Below are positions 12,001-18,131 of a DNA stretch of 64,000 bases, in pieces. The notes beneath the pieces are model-generated. The model searched no databases and was not told the DNA's origin. It saw only the letters and a program-made list of their open reading frames with translations. The DNA is from Bacteroidales bacterium UBA1184 (GTDB taxonomy: Bacteria > Bacteroidota > Bacteroidia > Bacteroidales > ML635J-15): NCBI GenBank assembly GCA_002310235.1, contig DBYO01000001.1:4510-68509 (forward strand). Direction: 5' to 3'. Positions within the stretch are counted from its first letter, which is position 1, and every line of letters starts with the position of its first letter. The translations under genes were made by a program, and so were the position numbers.

Positions 12001-12137
12001 TTTACACCGAATCGGTCGATGAACCGCAGAATAGCTATAGTACGCTTCTGCAGTTCGGTGAGTTGCCTCCTTCGACCTACAATGTTCGAGTTTCAACTTC
12101 CGACTTTGTAATAAACCGCAAGGTTGTGAAGAACTAA
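1..12137 (+). CDS. Giant T9SS-secreted multidomain adhesin-like protein (5' end outside window)
   Basis: The frame is open from base 3 to the stop at 12135-12137, so the start lies upstream; over 4,000 residues are visible. About ten fibronectin-III-like modules, each opening with a Cys-x-x-Pro turn, occur near 35, 793, 1060, 1865, 2140, 2877, 3737, 4550, 5145 and 5733. Between them lie two GEVED-like domains (about 300-780 and 2397-2870), cleaved-adhesin/MAM-like sandwiches (about 3180-3740, 4010-4550, 6835-7350), two small calcium-type modules (about 4838-5130 and 5406-5730), two Big_2-like Ig domains (about 6550-6810 and 7370-7650), an InlB-type B repeat (about 8215-8435), and a proprotein-convertase P-like domain (about 8990-9870). 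The end (about 11895-12137) is a T9SS type A sorting domain beginning YPNPF and ending in basic KVVKN. Role inferred: exported across the outer membrane by T9SS and surface-anchored or released, binding protein or glycan. The ligand is unknown. Confidence 0.9.
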   Translation, partial: NTVSFTTLPSCPVPTEIVCTGFTVTTATFSWTAGASEGEWNLQYKAATDADWTVVNDVTSPYTITGLTEETNYLVQVQAVCNVDDLSAWTSPVQVYTGYCQPAPTSRDGKGITGVSFGIGDDVVNNSDVNGLPEDAPYYGNYASMVGAVQAGVEATVSITYATGYDYGTIVWIDLNNNLTFEGNEVVYVGTSASANPTILNAKFTLPASTPIGDYRMRIAGADSYYNSNTGSIADAADANSCPTSTYTVVHDYTIRVLEAPSCLPPLALRATNIAARTANLVWIPSGSETAWQISISNAPGHEDIIDVTTNPYTLTNLTPSRVHTVKVRANCGDTDGVSAWSNSASFTTLEACPAPTALSAILTPGNGTIATLSWTEEGSATDWMLEYGTASDFSNAIPENVTGTPSINLTGLTAETTYYARVKSVCGGIDGESEWGDVISFETTDKIIIGTGNSTNGYLPTYTFYNYSLTQQIYTVAEIGNRAGAIYSVDFYCSGAVTRDLDIYMVATDKETFEGSSDWITATAADLVYSGPVTFAAGAWTTIELDNPYIYGGTHNVAIIVDDNTGSYETAPNFRTFDAASQAIRYYNDNDNQDPTAPTATGTNMNVKNQIRLFIGEPPACAKPTELTVTDIAIYNATFDWTAGGAEPDWNISYKADGDPDWTEVSHVSNHYTIYDFLPATRYELRVQANCPGGISVSDWSRAVTFTTLPTCPIPTNLAVAVTETSATVTWTPGYSETNWNLRYKLAGAAWTNVSDVESPYTITGLTADTHYEVQVQADCGSENSNWSGSYSFFTGYCQPNPTSIDNDGITNVTFGFGDNVVNNSEQLTTAPFYGNYSNLVGDVPVGIEATIGITYETHFDYGTIIWIDFNNNFVFDGDEVVYAGESSSVSPTTLNATFTLPETTPLGEYRMRIAGADTYYDNYTSSIAEAADANSCPTGTFIIIHDYTIRVIETPSCMSPTDVVATSTTTTTATVSWTENSPTPATNWVLQYSTNSDFSDSQTAEVSTNPAEITSLNDGTVYYVRVRAKCDVDNLSYWSNPASFVTECGYFTVDENHRYTEDFAGLTSVTFPRICWSQERTSEGTGYGSSYSEGAWTCYTSTQGTGSNPPMAQLRKSKDGSIHNLVTKALTMAAGNYVVSLRVYRNATSINYQEGINVYLSKTDDLVSDGNDALDLGFISRSYNTASVINSEILGTELATGWYYYDIPVTVGADGVYYVIFEGKCLNGDAIYMDDVVVMVAPTCPKPTDIIVTSTGTNEATIEWTAGGTETSWNLRYKTSNENSWTTINNITNPYTTITNLSAATSYVFQVQADCGGDYSDWTVSETFKTKYGIVFLEEFGTVMPNDWNQYSVKLSEVMNGSPLISANSGWSFGESNGVFGNHARVNIYGGTCYRWLTTPIIVMKPNVQLTFNLALTKFSGTLAPAVTGALDDKFVVLISTDEGATWTVLRQYDNVGSQYVYDDIALEGEDVAIDLTSYSNDEVIIAFYGESTEYNVDNNLHIDNVMLDYIPTCFKPTGLTVVSTDLNTATIEWTPSGDETRWQYSLNGSAWTDFENVTGTTPKTAIISGLTEATVYSIEVRAYCSDNFNDQSRPSLPVSFYTDLCAVGDMCEINYILNDSEGNGWEGNAIKVVDDLTNIVLDTWAVAGGESSATGSLSVCEGREIRFEWANGSSSSDCSYLVYDINGDEIFSGEDAMENAVSHIVDCTPLSCRRPRNLVVSNITANSAQISWEPNITISNIRTWQYSIDNGANWVDVSSESHANLTGLTESETYTVQVRTKCNIDEYSDPITASFVTGDMCEIRFELTDSYGDSWNGAAIRVTDDVTGEVLGTLTNLNLNGSSGSGENEVNIIYFPVRDGAEIAFNWISGNFDNETSYVVYDVNDDVIFSGSGAMPYPVTFTVNCPDCVRPNNLIATGVTTTGALLSWDAGSANHWIIEYSTHSDFSAGIVSEDVYVTPEKEYTGLVTDITYYFRVKAVCGVGEESDWSNVCEVIPSVCRRVGNGAAGNGELPSNTYYNYSFTQQIYSAAEIGPAGLMNGISFYNSGAARTRSLDVYVVYTSKTSFSGASDWITVTPEDMVFSGIITMASGQWTQIDFNDDHAIEYDGARNIAVIIDDNTGTYENTMSCLVFNAAGNQTLSLYSDGINYDPMNTSSYAGRLLSEKNQIRFCVESCEDRPGNIAFVNPSVRISVDGSVDLSSDTYFTNTTTVAGTTVQWSSNDPRIATVDSDGVVTAHSAGRAVITASLPSKTVGQTLYCAMQTEVAVIVDCNTMTPQCFDFDEYTGANREYHLDAGLPSCWRRIYTGKYEGGEPHAYKGYFAKDSVAIEITSGNYQLYGENFGYTNYVIMPYISGLENGGMVTFNAWWQYVDFGTLTLGYMTDPDDAATFVAVDDATPFLYNFGSAASGVNQISLPDNMPADAYIAFRWFCQTDYFSYSVAIDNVCVCSAVTGTFELTTVTGNALEGDQMKEGTTVVSIRDYLNTDIDLSTGNLTYSSLNPSIAIVDNDGVVTGTSVGEATIMVTFTPNEDGKCPRYAYFVVTVESESCKEIGDAISTTYTVPVNNNYNYTYTQILFKHDEINASGLITSISFQYANNSQMNAKNSVKLYLKEVNKNEFSNASDWILDVTESDLVYSGALNCAEGWNSFSFDEPFAYSGDKNLLLVIDDNSANSDGENYTFNYTPTSYRSVISYYSNSGNYGNTNISGHSRVCDTNRPNTKFCIYEGAACTIEYNTASTCTGVSNTIASSHGVTGHPIFVTNDIPSCSKGVFLNWNTEPDNSGTSYAPGDFISQGSNMTLYAIYRICDYVDIVKAGNATQGIADGGVDRFGIQKFNVCQGETIVLEAQKKAGAPDNITFSWDVNRHDGHAHVTSETNSVSYVANTTMGHDILLTVDDGHYCKQEIPLRVWVSHGLRMALDNPSAGDICVGNGKEIVVGDPRFVDEPMIVVNNESLQIKSTQGVTSPKFIPDGVGECYTSDVTFADFKENAVITDASNIDYVKINLEHSHIGDVQISLKCYTPNYQPRTAILLQDAKGTSGGGLDNATYDWPYNVIRCYANFYRYRNPGYANGTCSQGTYDGQVTMRVFVGYDNTATGIRQEAKAFDRGMTTREMLAQLQAMINSGNRPADFCYGGYYYKFASWQNITYREGNNSTGGYGNSTRQWYTEAASLGFGKPNMHDGLDNYISTPSYNPTGVGFDYCWSNSDTYQYASAEGSLIDNSNHERGYTNALIVTPSNATNGTQFYHPYQSFQSLVGCKLNGVWTIQICDSWGLDNGYIFSWEIGLKDIDDNAWSYDIQLVDSHVGSCGGFDSSDADNSENLVSEIDNEPNFFIHPTIANLASNNITLPTYPESLTRSCELTLIDNIGCETSANAFTYNISQPAIPNISEPIICLGEQAHVVASLGGPEVASGDESIFKWWTMPEGESNWTALTGQGVANPVNGVTRTEFFYTPTHAGDRFRAEIYDAHGCGGIIDNIITINLPDIPNAADYDYIWHGKHVDVESNVWNIVENWYVNNGGSYSVASASLPTKDDNVYIGVNQCSPNPNLTLSENAVAGNLTIGSGAALTIPAGKTLSIAGNLENIGTLNANEIVGNRNSTVSFIGSDDQSITNAQTFANVSFNQESVHKITADNGITINRDASFTMGILTGDATFNDGSRVTTVNMTHNSYIDGTVVKKGDSDKFTFPTGNDGVLGAFSATIENNIPEGVSVKFNHKNGDGTDQTGFSTEAPDYYPTWWSAGAMCGENDPQLDHVSNFEYWKVYGVNEGVVLTDLTLKVDADHPTQHFHDGVSDYSSNHIVAAAHYDCWKNLGTVSTTVTGTHNTITIRNIQTIPHTRSGAFDGYVTLGSIDRATLLPIELKSLSANCDGKSVLVEWTTASERNNDYFSIERSDDAINFVEVARVAGAGNSIETLNYSYTDYGVHGGDNYYRLVQVDYDGMRSVSEIVVAFCFDDNGEEPEVMAYPNPFNNELTIELENFGNRPARIDVFDMLGKLVYTESVDEPQNSYSTLLQFGELPPSTYNVRVSTSDFVINRKVVKN

Positions 12138-12173
12138 AGTAGCCTAAATAAACACACTAACAAATAGGTTTGG

Positions 12174-12212
12174 CATCCCGGTGTTCCCCGCATTCGGGAT
12201 GTCTTTTTTTTG
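12174..12212 (+). terminator. Rho-independent terminator of the giant adhesin gene
   Basis: A 7-bp perfect stem, CATCCCG (12174-12180) with CGGGATG (12195-12201), has a 14-nt loop and is followed by a run of T. It sits 36 bases after the stop codon. Confidence 0.8.
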
Positions 12213-12318
12213 TATTCGTTTTTGTTTTTACGACAATTATGACAACCTATACAACTTTCAACCGTTTTGCATCTTGTCGTTATACTTACTCTTAACTTTC
12301 AACTTTCAACTATTAACT

Positions 12319-12348
12319 AAAAAAGCTCCCCGTTTAGGAGAGCTTTTT
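12319..12348 (-). terminator. Terminator of ftcD (possibly bidirectional)
   Basis: AAAAGCTC (12321-12328) pairs with GAGCTTTT (12339-12346). Read on the minus strand the stem is followed by T6 (complement of 12319-12324), 20 bases after the ftcD stop. The preceding 12290-12318 contains short ACTTTCAAC repeats with no other visible function. Confidence 0.7.
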
Positions 12349-12369
12349 CGTATTGTTGAGTGATTTCCT

Positions 12370-14064
12370 TTAGCCGTTTATCTTCTGGTTGGCAATATCC
12401 ATCACTTCCTTTTCGATTGCGAGTGCGCGTTTTTCAATTTCTTCGCCCTTCTTCAGGATGTCGGCAACAAACTCCTTGTCGTTGTACGACTTGCAGTTTA
12501 TCTTCACATTTAGGAATGCTCCCTGAACAGCCGACCTTGCTGCCAATGCTCCAACTCCTGCGTCGCTTATCGAAGCTTCAAGACCGTTCTTTGCCATTTC
12601 GAGCATTACCTGCATGCTTTCGCAGCTGAGGCTCATGGTCTTGAATGGAATTTCGATTGCGAACTTGGTTGCATCTTGGATTGCTTGTTTGCGACGTGCT
12701 TTTTCTTCGTCGTTCGACTTTGGCAGACCAAATGCATCCATAATCTTGTTGAATGCATTGGTGTCTTCGTCAACCATCTTAAGAAGCTCGTCGTGGTAGT
12801 ATTTGCCCTTTTCTGCCCAATCGCTGTAGTTTTTCCAGGTGTCATCGTTGCGGTGCTTGAGGGCGGTAAGGTTTGCCACCATTGTTCCCAGTGCTGCGCC
12901 GAGCGAACCCATATATGCTGAAATTGAACCTCCACCAGGAGCTGCTGATTCCGATGCAGTTGTGTGGCAGAATTTTACCAAGTCCATATCGATAAGTTTA
13001 GGCTTGTTGTCTTCGAGCATGTATTCAATAACGTTCTTCTTCGGGTCGAAAGGCTTAACATCGTTCAGACCGAGCGAGCGAACAGCAATCTTAATGAGTT
13101 CTTCGTCCGATACGCCGAGCGAGCGTCCTTGTTTCTGCAGGAAGTATTTACCAGCATCAAGCAAGGTCTTGAGTGGAGTTACACCAACAAGTTCAGAACC
13201 AGTGACGCGGATTCCGTGGGCAGCAGCGCGTTCGCAGACTGTGTCGAATGCTATGTGCAACGGAGTTACATCGATGTCGGTAAGGTTCATTGAAATCTGT
13301 GCGATTCCGTATTCCTCGATGTACCATCCTATTGCTTTAACCGATTTCAAAAGACCAGGGACATACACCTTGTTGCCGTTTTCATCGAGTACCGGCTTGC
13401 CGGTTACTGGGTGCCCTTCGCGCTTTACACGACCGCGTTCGCGAACGTCGTATGCGATAGAGTTGGCCTTGTTTACCGAAGTGGTGTTAAGGTTTACATT
13501 GAAAGCCACGAGGAAGTTGCGTGCGCCAACAGCTGTTGCTCCTGTGTGCATTACGCTATCGTTCCATTCACGTGGACCGAAATCTGGATGCCATTCTTCG
13601 CTACCGATACGCTTTGCTAGGGCTTCGTATTCACCCGAGCGGCAGTTTGCAAGATTGCGGCGCTTTGGTTCGAATGCAGCGCTTTCGTAGCAGTAAACTG
13701 GAATCGAAAGTTCTTCACCTATGCGTTTTGCAAGTTTACGAGCATATTCTACGGTTTGTTCCATAGTGATGTTCGACACTGGGATGAGCGGGCATACGTC
13801 GGTGGCGCCGAAGCGTGGGTGTGCACCGTGGTGTTTGCTCATGTCGATGAGTTCCGAAGCCTTCTTTACTGCAAGAAATGCAGCGTTGCATACATTTTCG
13901 GGCTCTCCAACAAAGGTTACTACTGTACGGTTGGTGGCTGCACCTGGGTCAACGTCGAGAAGTTTTATTCCTTCAACCGATTCTATTACATCGGTAATCT
14001 GTTTGATGACAGCCATATCGCGTCCTTCACTGAAATTAGGAACGCATTCAATTATCTGTTTCAT
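12370..14064 (-). CDS. ftcD: Bifunctional glutamate formimidoyltransferase / formimidoyl-THF cyclodeaminase
   Basis: Histidine-degradation enzyme. It moves the formimino group of N-formimino-L-glutamate to tetrahydrofolate, then deaminates it to methenyl-THF, feeding one-carbon metabolism. The 564-residue protein begins MKQIIECVPNFSEGRD, the conserved start of formiminotransferases, and an upstream in-frame ATG at 14091 would add nine unconserved residues. The HHGAHPRFGATDVCP segment (about residues 80-95) is the transferase active region. The C-terminal ~220 residues, with APGGGSISAYMGSLGAALG, are the helical cyclodeaminase domain. The full two-domain architecture matches the family's usual length. 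A TATTTTTG -7 box on the minus strand at 14089-14096 fits its own promoter. Other hut genes are not adjacent. Confidence 0.95.
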   Translation of the reverse strand: MKQIIECVPNFSEGRDMAVIKQITDVIESVEGIKLLDVDPGAATNRTVVTFVGEPENVCNAAFLAVKKASELIDMSKHHGAHPRFGATDVCPLIPVSNITMEQTVEYARKLAKRIGEELSIPVYCYESAAFEPKRRNLANCRSGEYEALAKRIGSEEWHPDFGPREWNDSVMHTGATAVGARNFLVAFNVNLNTTSVNKANSIAYDVRERGRVKREGHPVTGKPVLDENGNKVYVPGLLKSVKAIGWYIEEYGIAQISMNLTDIDVTPLHIAFDTVCERAAAHGIRVTGSELVGVTPLKTLLDAGKYFLQKQGRSLGVSDEELIKIAVRSLGLNDVKPFDPKKNVIEYMLEDNKPKLIDMDLVKFCHTTASESAAPGGGSISAYMGSLGAALGTMVANLTALKHRNDDTWKNYSDWAEKGKYYHDELLKMVDEDTNAFNKIMDAFGLPKSNDEEKARRKQAIQDATKFAIEIPFKTMSLSCESMQVMLEMAKNGLEASISDAGVGALAARSAVQGAFLNVKINCKSYNDKEFVADILKKGEEIEKRALAIEKEVMDIANQKING

Positions 14065-14192
14065 TACGATACGTTTTAAAATTTTCCACAAAAATACAAT
14101 ATTATTTATGATTTACGAAGTACGATTTTATGGTAGCTTTTTGAGATATTTTCAAATTAATAAACAGCAGTGTTCTTATATGAAGCGGCCAC

Positions 14193-14233
14193 AAAAAAAC
14201 AACAAATCCCAATCGCAGACGGACTGGGACTTG
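14193..14233 (-). terminator. Terminator downstream of plsX
   Basis: CAAATCCCA (14203-14211) pairs with TGGGACTTG (14225-14233) with one G-T wobble. On the minus strand it is followed by T7 (complement of 14193-14199). It separates the plsX operon from ftcD. Confidence 0.75.
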
Positions 14234-14252
14234 CCATTTATGAAAAAGATTA

Positions 14253-15194
14253 TTATTTTATTATCGAAGCGATCTTTTCATGGAGTTTTGCAGCGGCTAC
14301 AGCCTTAGTCTGAAGAATCATATTCTTGATAGCCTTGCCGTTGCTCTTGCCATGACCGATAATAACTGTTCCGTTTACACCGAGTGCTGGAGTGCCACCA
14401 ACATTTTCATAGTTGTAGTTCTCGAAGAAAGGATCGTTTATGCCTCTCTGTCTCAATATGCTGTAGATTGATTCTGCATGCTTGAGGTAGATATTGCCTA
14501 CAAATCCGTCGGTAACGATTACATCAACTTTGTTGGTGTCGGAGCAATCACCACCTTCAATATTGCCAATGAAGTTGATGTTGTCGAGTTCCTTCAGCAA
14601 CTTGTAGGTTGCCTTGGCTGTAAGGTTACCCTTGCCTTCTTCGGAACCGATGTTAAGTAAACCGATTCTCGGGTTTTCTATTCCCATTACATATTTGGCG
14701 TATGCGCTACCAATCTGAGCATATTGTACCAACACTTCGGGCTTCGGGTCGGCGTTGAGACCTACATCGAGGATGAGGTTGTTGCCTCCTTTATTGTTTG
14801 GGCAAATCGACGACAAGCAAGGTCTGATGATACCATCGAGAACGCCAATTACCTGAGTTGCACCAACCATCATAGCACCAGTGTTGCCAGCGCTTGCAAA
14901 GCCGTCAATGATTCCTTGTTTGAGGTAGAAAAAACCCTTTACGATCCCCGAATCCTTCTTTTCTCGGAAGGTTTTCACGGGGTCGTCGCCCATTGCGAAT
15001 GTTTCGGAGCAGTTAACAATTTCAAAAACACCAGCATCGACGCTGCGATTGGCGAAATACTTACGGATGTACTCTTCGTTGCCGAAGAGAAACAACTTAT
15101 CGTCCTTGTCCAAAACTTCTAAAGCAAGGGTAGCTCCTTCCAGAACTGCATCTGGTGCGAAGTCCCCGCCTTGTATGTCAACACCAATGTTCAT
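14253..15194 (-). CDS. plsX: Phosphate acyltransferase PlsX
   Basis: Makes acyl-phosphate from acyl-ACP and phosphate, the first step of phosphatidic acid synthesis with PlsY, at the inner face of the cytoplasmic membrane. The 313-residue protein opens with the family signature IGVDIQGGDFAPDAVLEGA and carries SAGNTGAMMVGA (about 101-112) and FVGNIYLK near 236, as in PlsX. It starts 11 bases after the rpmF stop, in the common bacterial order yceD-rpmF-plsX. The usual downstream fabH is absent here: a terminator and ftcD follow instead. Confidence 0.95.
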   Translation of the reverse strand: MNIGVDIQGGDFAPDAVLEGATLALEVLDKDDKLFLFGNEEYIRKYFANRSVDAGVFEIVNCSETFAMGDDPVKTFREKKDSGIVKGFFYLKQGIIDGFASAGNTGAMMVGATQVIGVLDGIIRPCLSSICPNNKGGNNLILDVGLNADPKPEVLVQYAQIGSAYAKYVMGIENPRIGLLNIGSEEGKGNLTAKATYKLLKELDNINFIGNIEGGDCSDTNKVDVIVTDGFVGNIYLKHAESIYSILRQRGINDPFFENYNYENVGGTPALGVNGTVIIGHGKSNGKAIKNMILQTKAVAAAKLHEKIASIIK

Positions 15195-15205
15195 AATTCT
15201 TTATA

Positions 15206-15388
15206 TTATTCGCCTTTTTGTTCGATAACGAGTTTTCCTCTATAGTATCCACAGTTTGGGCATACATGATGATATTGGATAGTAGTGCCGCAGTTTGAGC
15301 ATACTGCCAATGTCGGGAATTCTGCTACATAGTGGGTACGACGTTTGTTTCTTCTCTGCTTTGAGGTTTTTCTTTTAGGATGTGCCAT
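15206..15388 (-). CDS. rpmF: 50S ribosomal protein L32
   Basis: A 60-residue basic protein starting MAHPKRKTSKQRRNKRR, the L32 hallmark, with a CxxC...CxxC zinc ribbon (CSNC and CPNC, residues 31-46). It is a large-subunit component near the peptidyl transferase region. Because all four cysteines are kept it is the zinc-binding form. It lies between yceD and plsX at operon spacing (16 and 11 bases). Confidence 0.97.
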   Translation of the reverse strand: MAHPKRKTSKQRRNKRRTHYVAEFPTLAVCSNCGTTIQYHHVCPNCGYYRGKLVIEQKGE

Positions 15389-15404
15389 TTTCTTAAACTT
15401 TTAA

Positions 15405-15965
15405 TTAGTTATTATTATTCTTTAATTCTCGCAACGCTTCCCATCTCGGGTCTATTGCGTCTTCTGTTTTTTCTGTCTCTTCTACCTTGTACTTGTCAAT
15501 GAGTTCTATCATTTTTGCGTTGCATGTCGGATTTCCGTCTGCATCGTCGGGATGATAGTGGGCTATCGGAAGTGCAAAATGCGAATATTCGTAAATGAAC
15601 TCCGATATGTCAATCTTGTCGGCCTCACGGCTCAGAGTAACGGCGTCGCTGTTTGTGTCGAAGTTGGTCTCGTCGCCATAGTTAACCAGAATGTCGTCGC
15701 TTATCGCAATGTCCTGGTCGTAGAGTTCGAGGCATCTGTCGCAAACCAGTTTTACCTTTCCCGACAAGTCAAGGTGTAAAAGCATTGAGGTCTTTTTTTT
15801 GAGCAAAGTTACCTTTACATCAACCTCTCCGCCTTTAATTTCTCCCTTGTCATACGACTGGAAAAACGCATCATCGGTCTTAAAGTCGAAAGAATATTCC
15901 TTCTCTTCGAGACCGTCCAATAATATAATATATTGGTTATCACGTTCCATTCCAATCGATAACAT
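15405..15965 (-). CDS. DUF177 / YceD family protein
   Basis: A 186-residue protein of the YceD family, which is linked genetically to 23S rRNA and L32 accumulation and nearly always precedes rpmF. It has the family's LVCDRCLE motif near residue 94 and a second NPTCN cysteine near 147, and ends with DPRWEAL. A second possible start, MERDNQ, lies five residues in, at 15950. A TATTTTTG -7 box on the minus strand (15982-15989) fits a promoter for yceD-rpmF-plsX, since a 125-base gap separates it from the histidine kinase gene upstream. Confidence 0.85.
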   Translation of the reverse strand: MLSIGMERDNQYIILLDGLEEKEYSFDFKTDDAFFQSYDKGEIKGGEVDVKVTLLKKKTSMLLHLDLSGKVKLVCDRCLELYDQDIAISDDILVNYGDETNFDTNSDAVTLSREADKIDISEFIYEYSHFALPIAHYHPDDADGNPTCNAKMIELIDKYKVEETEKTEDAIDPRWEALRELKNNNN

Positions 15966-16090
15966 AAAAAATAAATTCGTGCAAAAATATAAAACAATTT
16001 GAAAACGAAAAAGAAAAATTATTCTTTGTTAAAAATGATGTGATAAATATGAGGATTAGTTGCTCGCAACTGACCTACATATTTTTCTCT

Positions 16091-17260
16091 TTATTCTTTC
16101 TTCAGTGTAATCCTAAACGTTGTTCCTTTGCCAATTTCCGACGACTTTACATAAATCTTGCCGCCGTGGTATTCTTCTATTATTCGTTTGGCAAGGCTCA
16201 GACCTAGTCCCCAGCCGCGGTTCTTGGTGGTATAGCCAGGTTTGAACACATTCTTGAAGTCCGATTTGCTGATGCCCTTGCCCGTGTCGGAGATTTCAAT
16301 GCCTACATGTTTTTCGGCATCGTCGAGGCTTATTCGTATGGTTCCGTTGGTGCCAATGGCATCAACGGCGTTTTTGCATAGGTTTTCTATTACCCATTCG
16401 AACAGCTCTACGTTGAGAGGTAGGAAAATAAGCCCGTGATCGTTGATATTGGTTTCGATATGCACTGTTGATGGAATGCGTGTCTTGAGGTATGTAACCG
16501 TGTTGCGTATGCAGTCGGTGAGTTCGTTTTCGTGAAGGTTGGGCTTGCTGCCGATTTTCGAGAAACGAGCGGCAATTTTTTCCAATCGTTTTACATCTTT
16601 TTCGATTTCGCGGAACATTTCAGTTTCGCCATGTTCCTCGCGCATTATTTCTAGCCATGCCATAAGCGACGATATTGGTGTGCCTAGCTGGTGGGCAGTT
16701 TCCTTTGACATTCCCAGCCATACATGGTTTTGTTCCGACTTACGCGAAACATTCAGCACTACATAGCCCATTATTATGAAAATGGCGATGAGTATCATCT
16801 GCACGTATGGGTAGAACTGCAGCTTCATGAGCAGTAGCGAGTCGGAATAATATATGGTATTAAGCACATTGCCGTCAGGGTCGGTTATCGAGAAGCTTTC
16901 CTTGCCGTTATTGCGGAACTCTTCGAGTTTTTGCTCGGCATATTCGGGTTTCACCATTTTCACCGTGTCGAGGTTACGGTACGAAATTATGCTTTTGTTG
17001 TCGGCGTCGACAAGAATTACTGGAATAGTCTGGTTGTTTTCGAGTACTTCGAAAAGAAAGCCAATGTCGGCATCGGGTTCCGAGTTGATGAAACTTTGCA
17101 TCGCATGCGACCACAATTCCATCCTGCGGTATTCCTCATGCCTCAGGTCTTTCATGAGGTTATTGGTGTATATGAGCGACATCGTGAAAATAAGCGCTGC
17201 GAATACCAGAAGAACTATCTTCCATTTTTTATCGTATGTGTATTTCTTGTCTTTCATCAA
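16091..17260 (-). CDS. Sensor histidine kinase (orphan)
   Basis: A two-component membrane sensor of 389 residues. TM1 is about residues 12-33, a ~115-residue extracytoplasmic region follows, and TM2 is about 152-172. The cytoplasmic kinase core has the phospho-acceptor His190 in KETAHQLGTP, the N box with Asn297 in ENLCKNAVDAIG, the G1 box DTGKGI (325-330) and the G2 box WGLGLSLAKRI. All catalytic boxes look intact. It starts ten bases after the DUF62 stop, so the two are probably cotranscribed. No response regulator is nearby, so its partner is encoded elsewhere. The signal sensed cannot be told from the sequence. Confidence 0.9.
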   Translation of the reverse strand: MMKDKKYTYDKKWKIVLLVFAALIFTMSLIYTNNLMKDLRHEEYRRMELWSHAMQSFINSEPDADIGFLFEVLENNQTIPVILVDADNKSIISYRNLDTVKMVKPEYAEQKLEEFRNNGKESFSITDPDGNVLNTIYYSDSLLLMKLQFYPYVQMILIAIFIIMGYVVLNVSRKSEQNHVWLGMSKETAHQLGTPISSLMAWLEIMREEHGETEMFREIEKDVKRLEKIAARFSKIGSKPNLHENELTDCIRNTVTYLKTRIPSTVHIETNINDHGLIFLPLNVELFEWVIENLCKNAVDAIGTNGTIRISLDDAEKHVGIEISDTGKGISKSDFKNVFKPGYTTKNRGWGLGLSLAKRIIEEYHGGKIYVKSSEIGKGTTFRITLKKE

Positions 17261-17270
17261 CCAATAAATT

Positions 17271-18056
17271 TCACTTAGTTATGTCAATTCTTATCTTTGA
17301 GTCGTGCTTTAGTCCCAGCAGATTTTTGGCGCTAGCCCCACGTACTGCCACTTCGAGCAGGTTTATCGAGTTGAAGAGACACACAATTTCTGGAATTTCG
17401 ACATCCTTGTACGACTGGCAAATTCTGTCGGTTTTGTGGAAATGCGTATTGAGGAGTATTTCGAATTTGTTTTCGCCTACGACATTGTTGAACATATCCC
17501 TGCTTATGTTTGTGATGGCGTTTCCATAAGAGTCGATGTATATTACGCTTCCAAGCATGCCACGTTCGGTAACCTGTGGCTGCGTAGCTGTATATCTTAA
17601 AACATCATCACGTTCTTCGCCCAGTTGGTGTATGTCCTTACCCGAAAGTATGTACTTTGCTATTTCAGCAAAGACGTTTTTTTCGACAAAGACGCTGTCG
17701 TCGGCAAACGATTCCCCGTTGATAAAGACTGCTGTTTCGGGTTTTTCTGTGAATACTATACCTAGAGCACCATTGTCGGCTCCAATGAAGTATTGCCCGT
17801 GGTACATTGCAACCACAATGTCGGTATTGCTGTCTGGTTCGCTGTCCACACCTATAATATGTATGGTGCCTTCGGGAAAGTCTTCGACAAGACTACCGAG
17901 GACAAACCCAGCGTGCTGCCAGTTGAATTTCTCTATGTTGTGCGATATGTCAACGAAATTGGTGTCGGGATGTTTCGACAAAATTGTAGCCTTTACAGCA
18001 CCTATATAATAGTCGCTGTTGCTCCAGTCGGTAGTTAGTGTTACCAGTTTCGTCAT
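17271..18056 (-). CDS. DUF62 SAM hydrolase / adenosyl-transferase family protein
   Basis: Belongs to the S-adenosyl-L-methionine hydroxide adenosyltransferase (DUF62) family, relatives of fluorinase and chlorinase. Most members split SAM to adenosine and methionine using water. The 261-residue protein starts MTKLVTLTTDWSNSDYY; the N-terminal TD and GSVIYIDSYGNAITNI (about residues 178-193) are family features. The ATG at 18056 is preferred over one at 18122, which would add unconserved residues and overlap the phoH leader. It is divergent from phoH across a 75-base gap holding a minus-strand TATTTTTG box (18111-18118). Confidence 0.88.
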   Translation of the reverse strand: MTKLVTLTTDWSNSDYYIGAVKATILSKHPDTNFVDISHNIEKFNWQHAGFVLGSLVEDFPEGTIHIIGVDSEPDSNTDIVVAMYHGQYFIGADNGALGIVFTEKPETAVFINGESFADDSVFVEKNVFAEIAKYILSGKDIHQLGEERDDVLRYTATQPQVTERGMLGSVIYIDSYGNAITNISRDMFNNVVGENKFEILLNTHFHKTDRICQSYKDVEIPEIVCLFNSINLLEVAVRGASAKNLLGLKHDSKIRIDITK

Positions 18057-18131
18057 TTTCGTTGCAAAAAATCTTATGACTATGCCAAAAAATTGCTTTT
18101 CTTTGTTCCGCAAAAATATCAAAATTTATCG

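Noticed and set aside
12839..13690. A 283-codon plus-strand frame opposite ftcD
   Set aside because: Lies wholly inside the well-supported ftcD gene on the other strand; no family pattern in its translation.
18057..18131. Longer N-termini for the DUF62 and phoH proteins
   Set aside because: The extra residues resemble no family start and would make the divergent genes overlap; promoter elements fit the gap.
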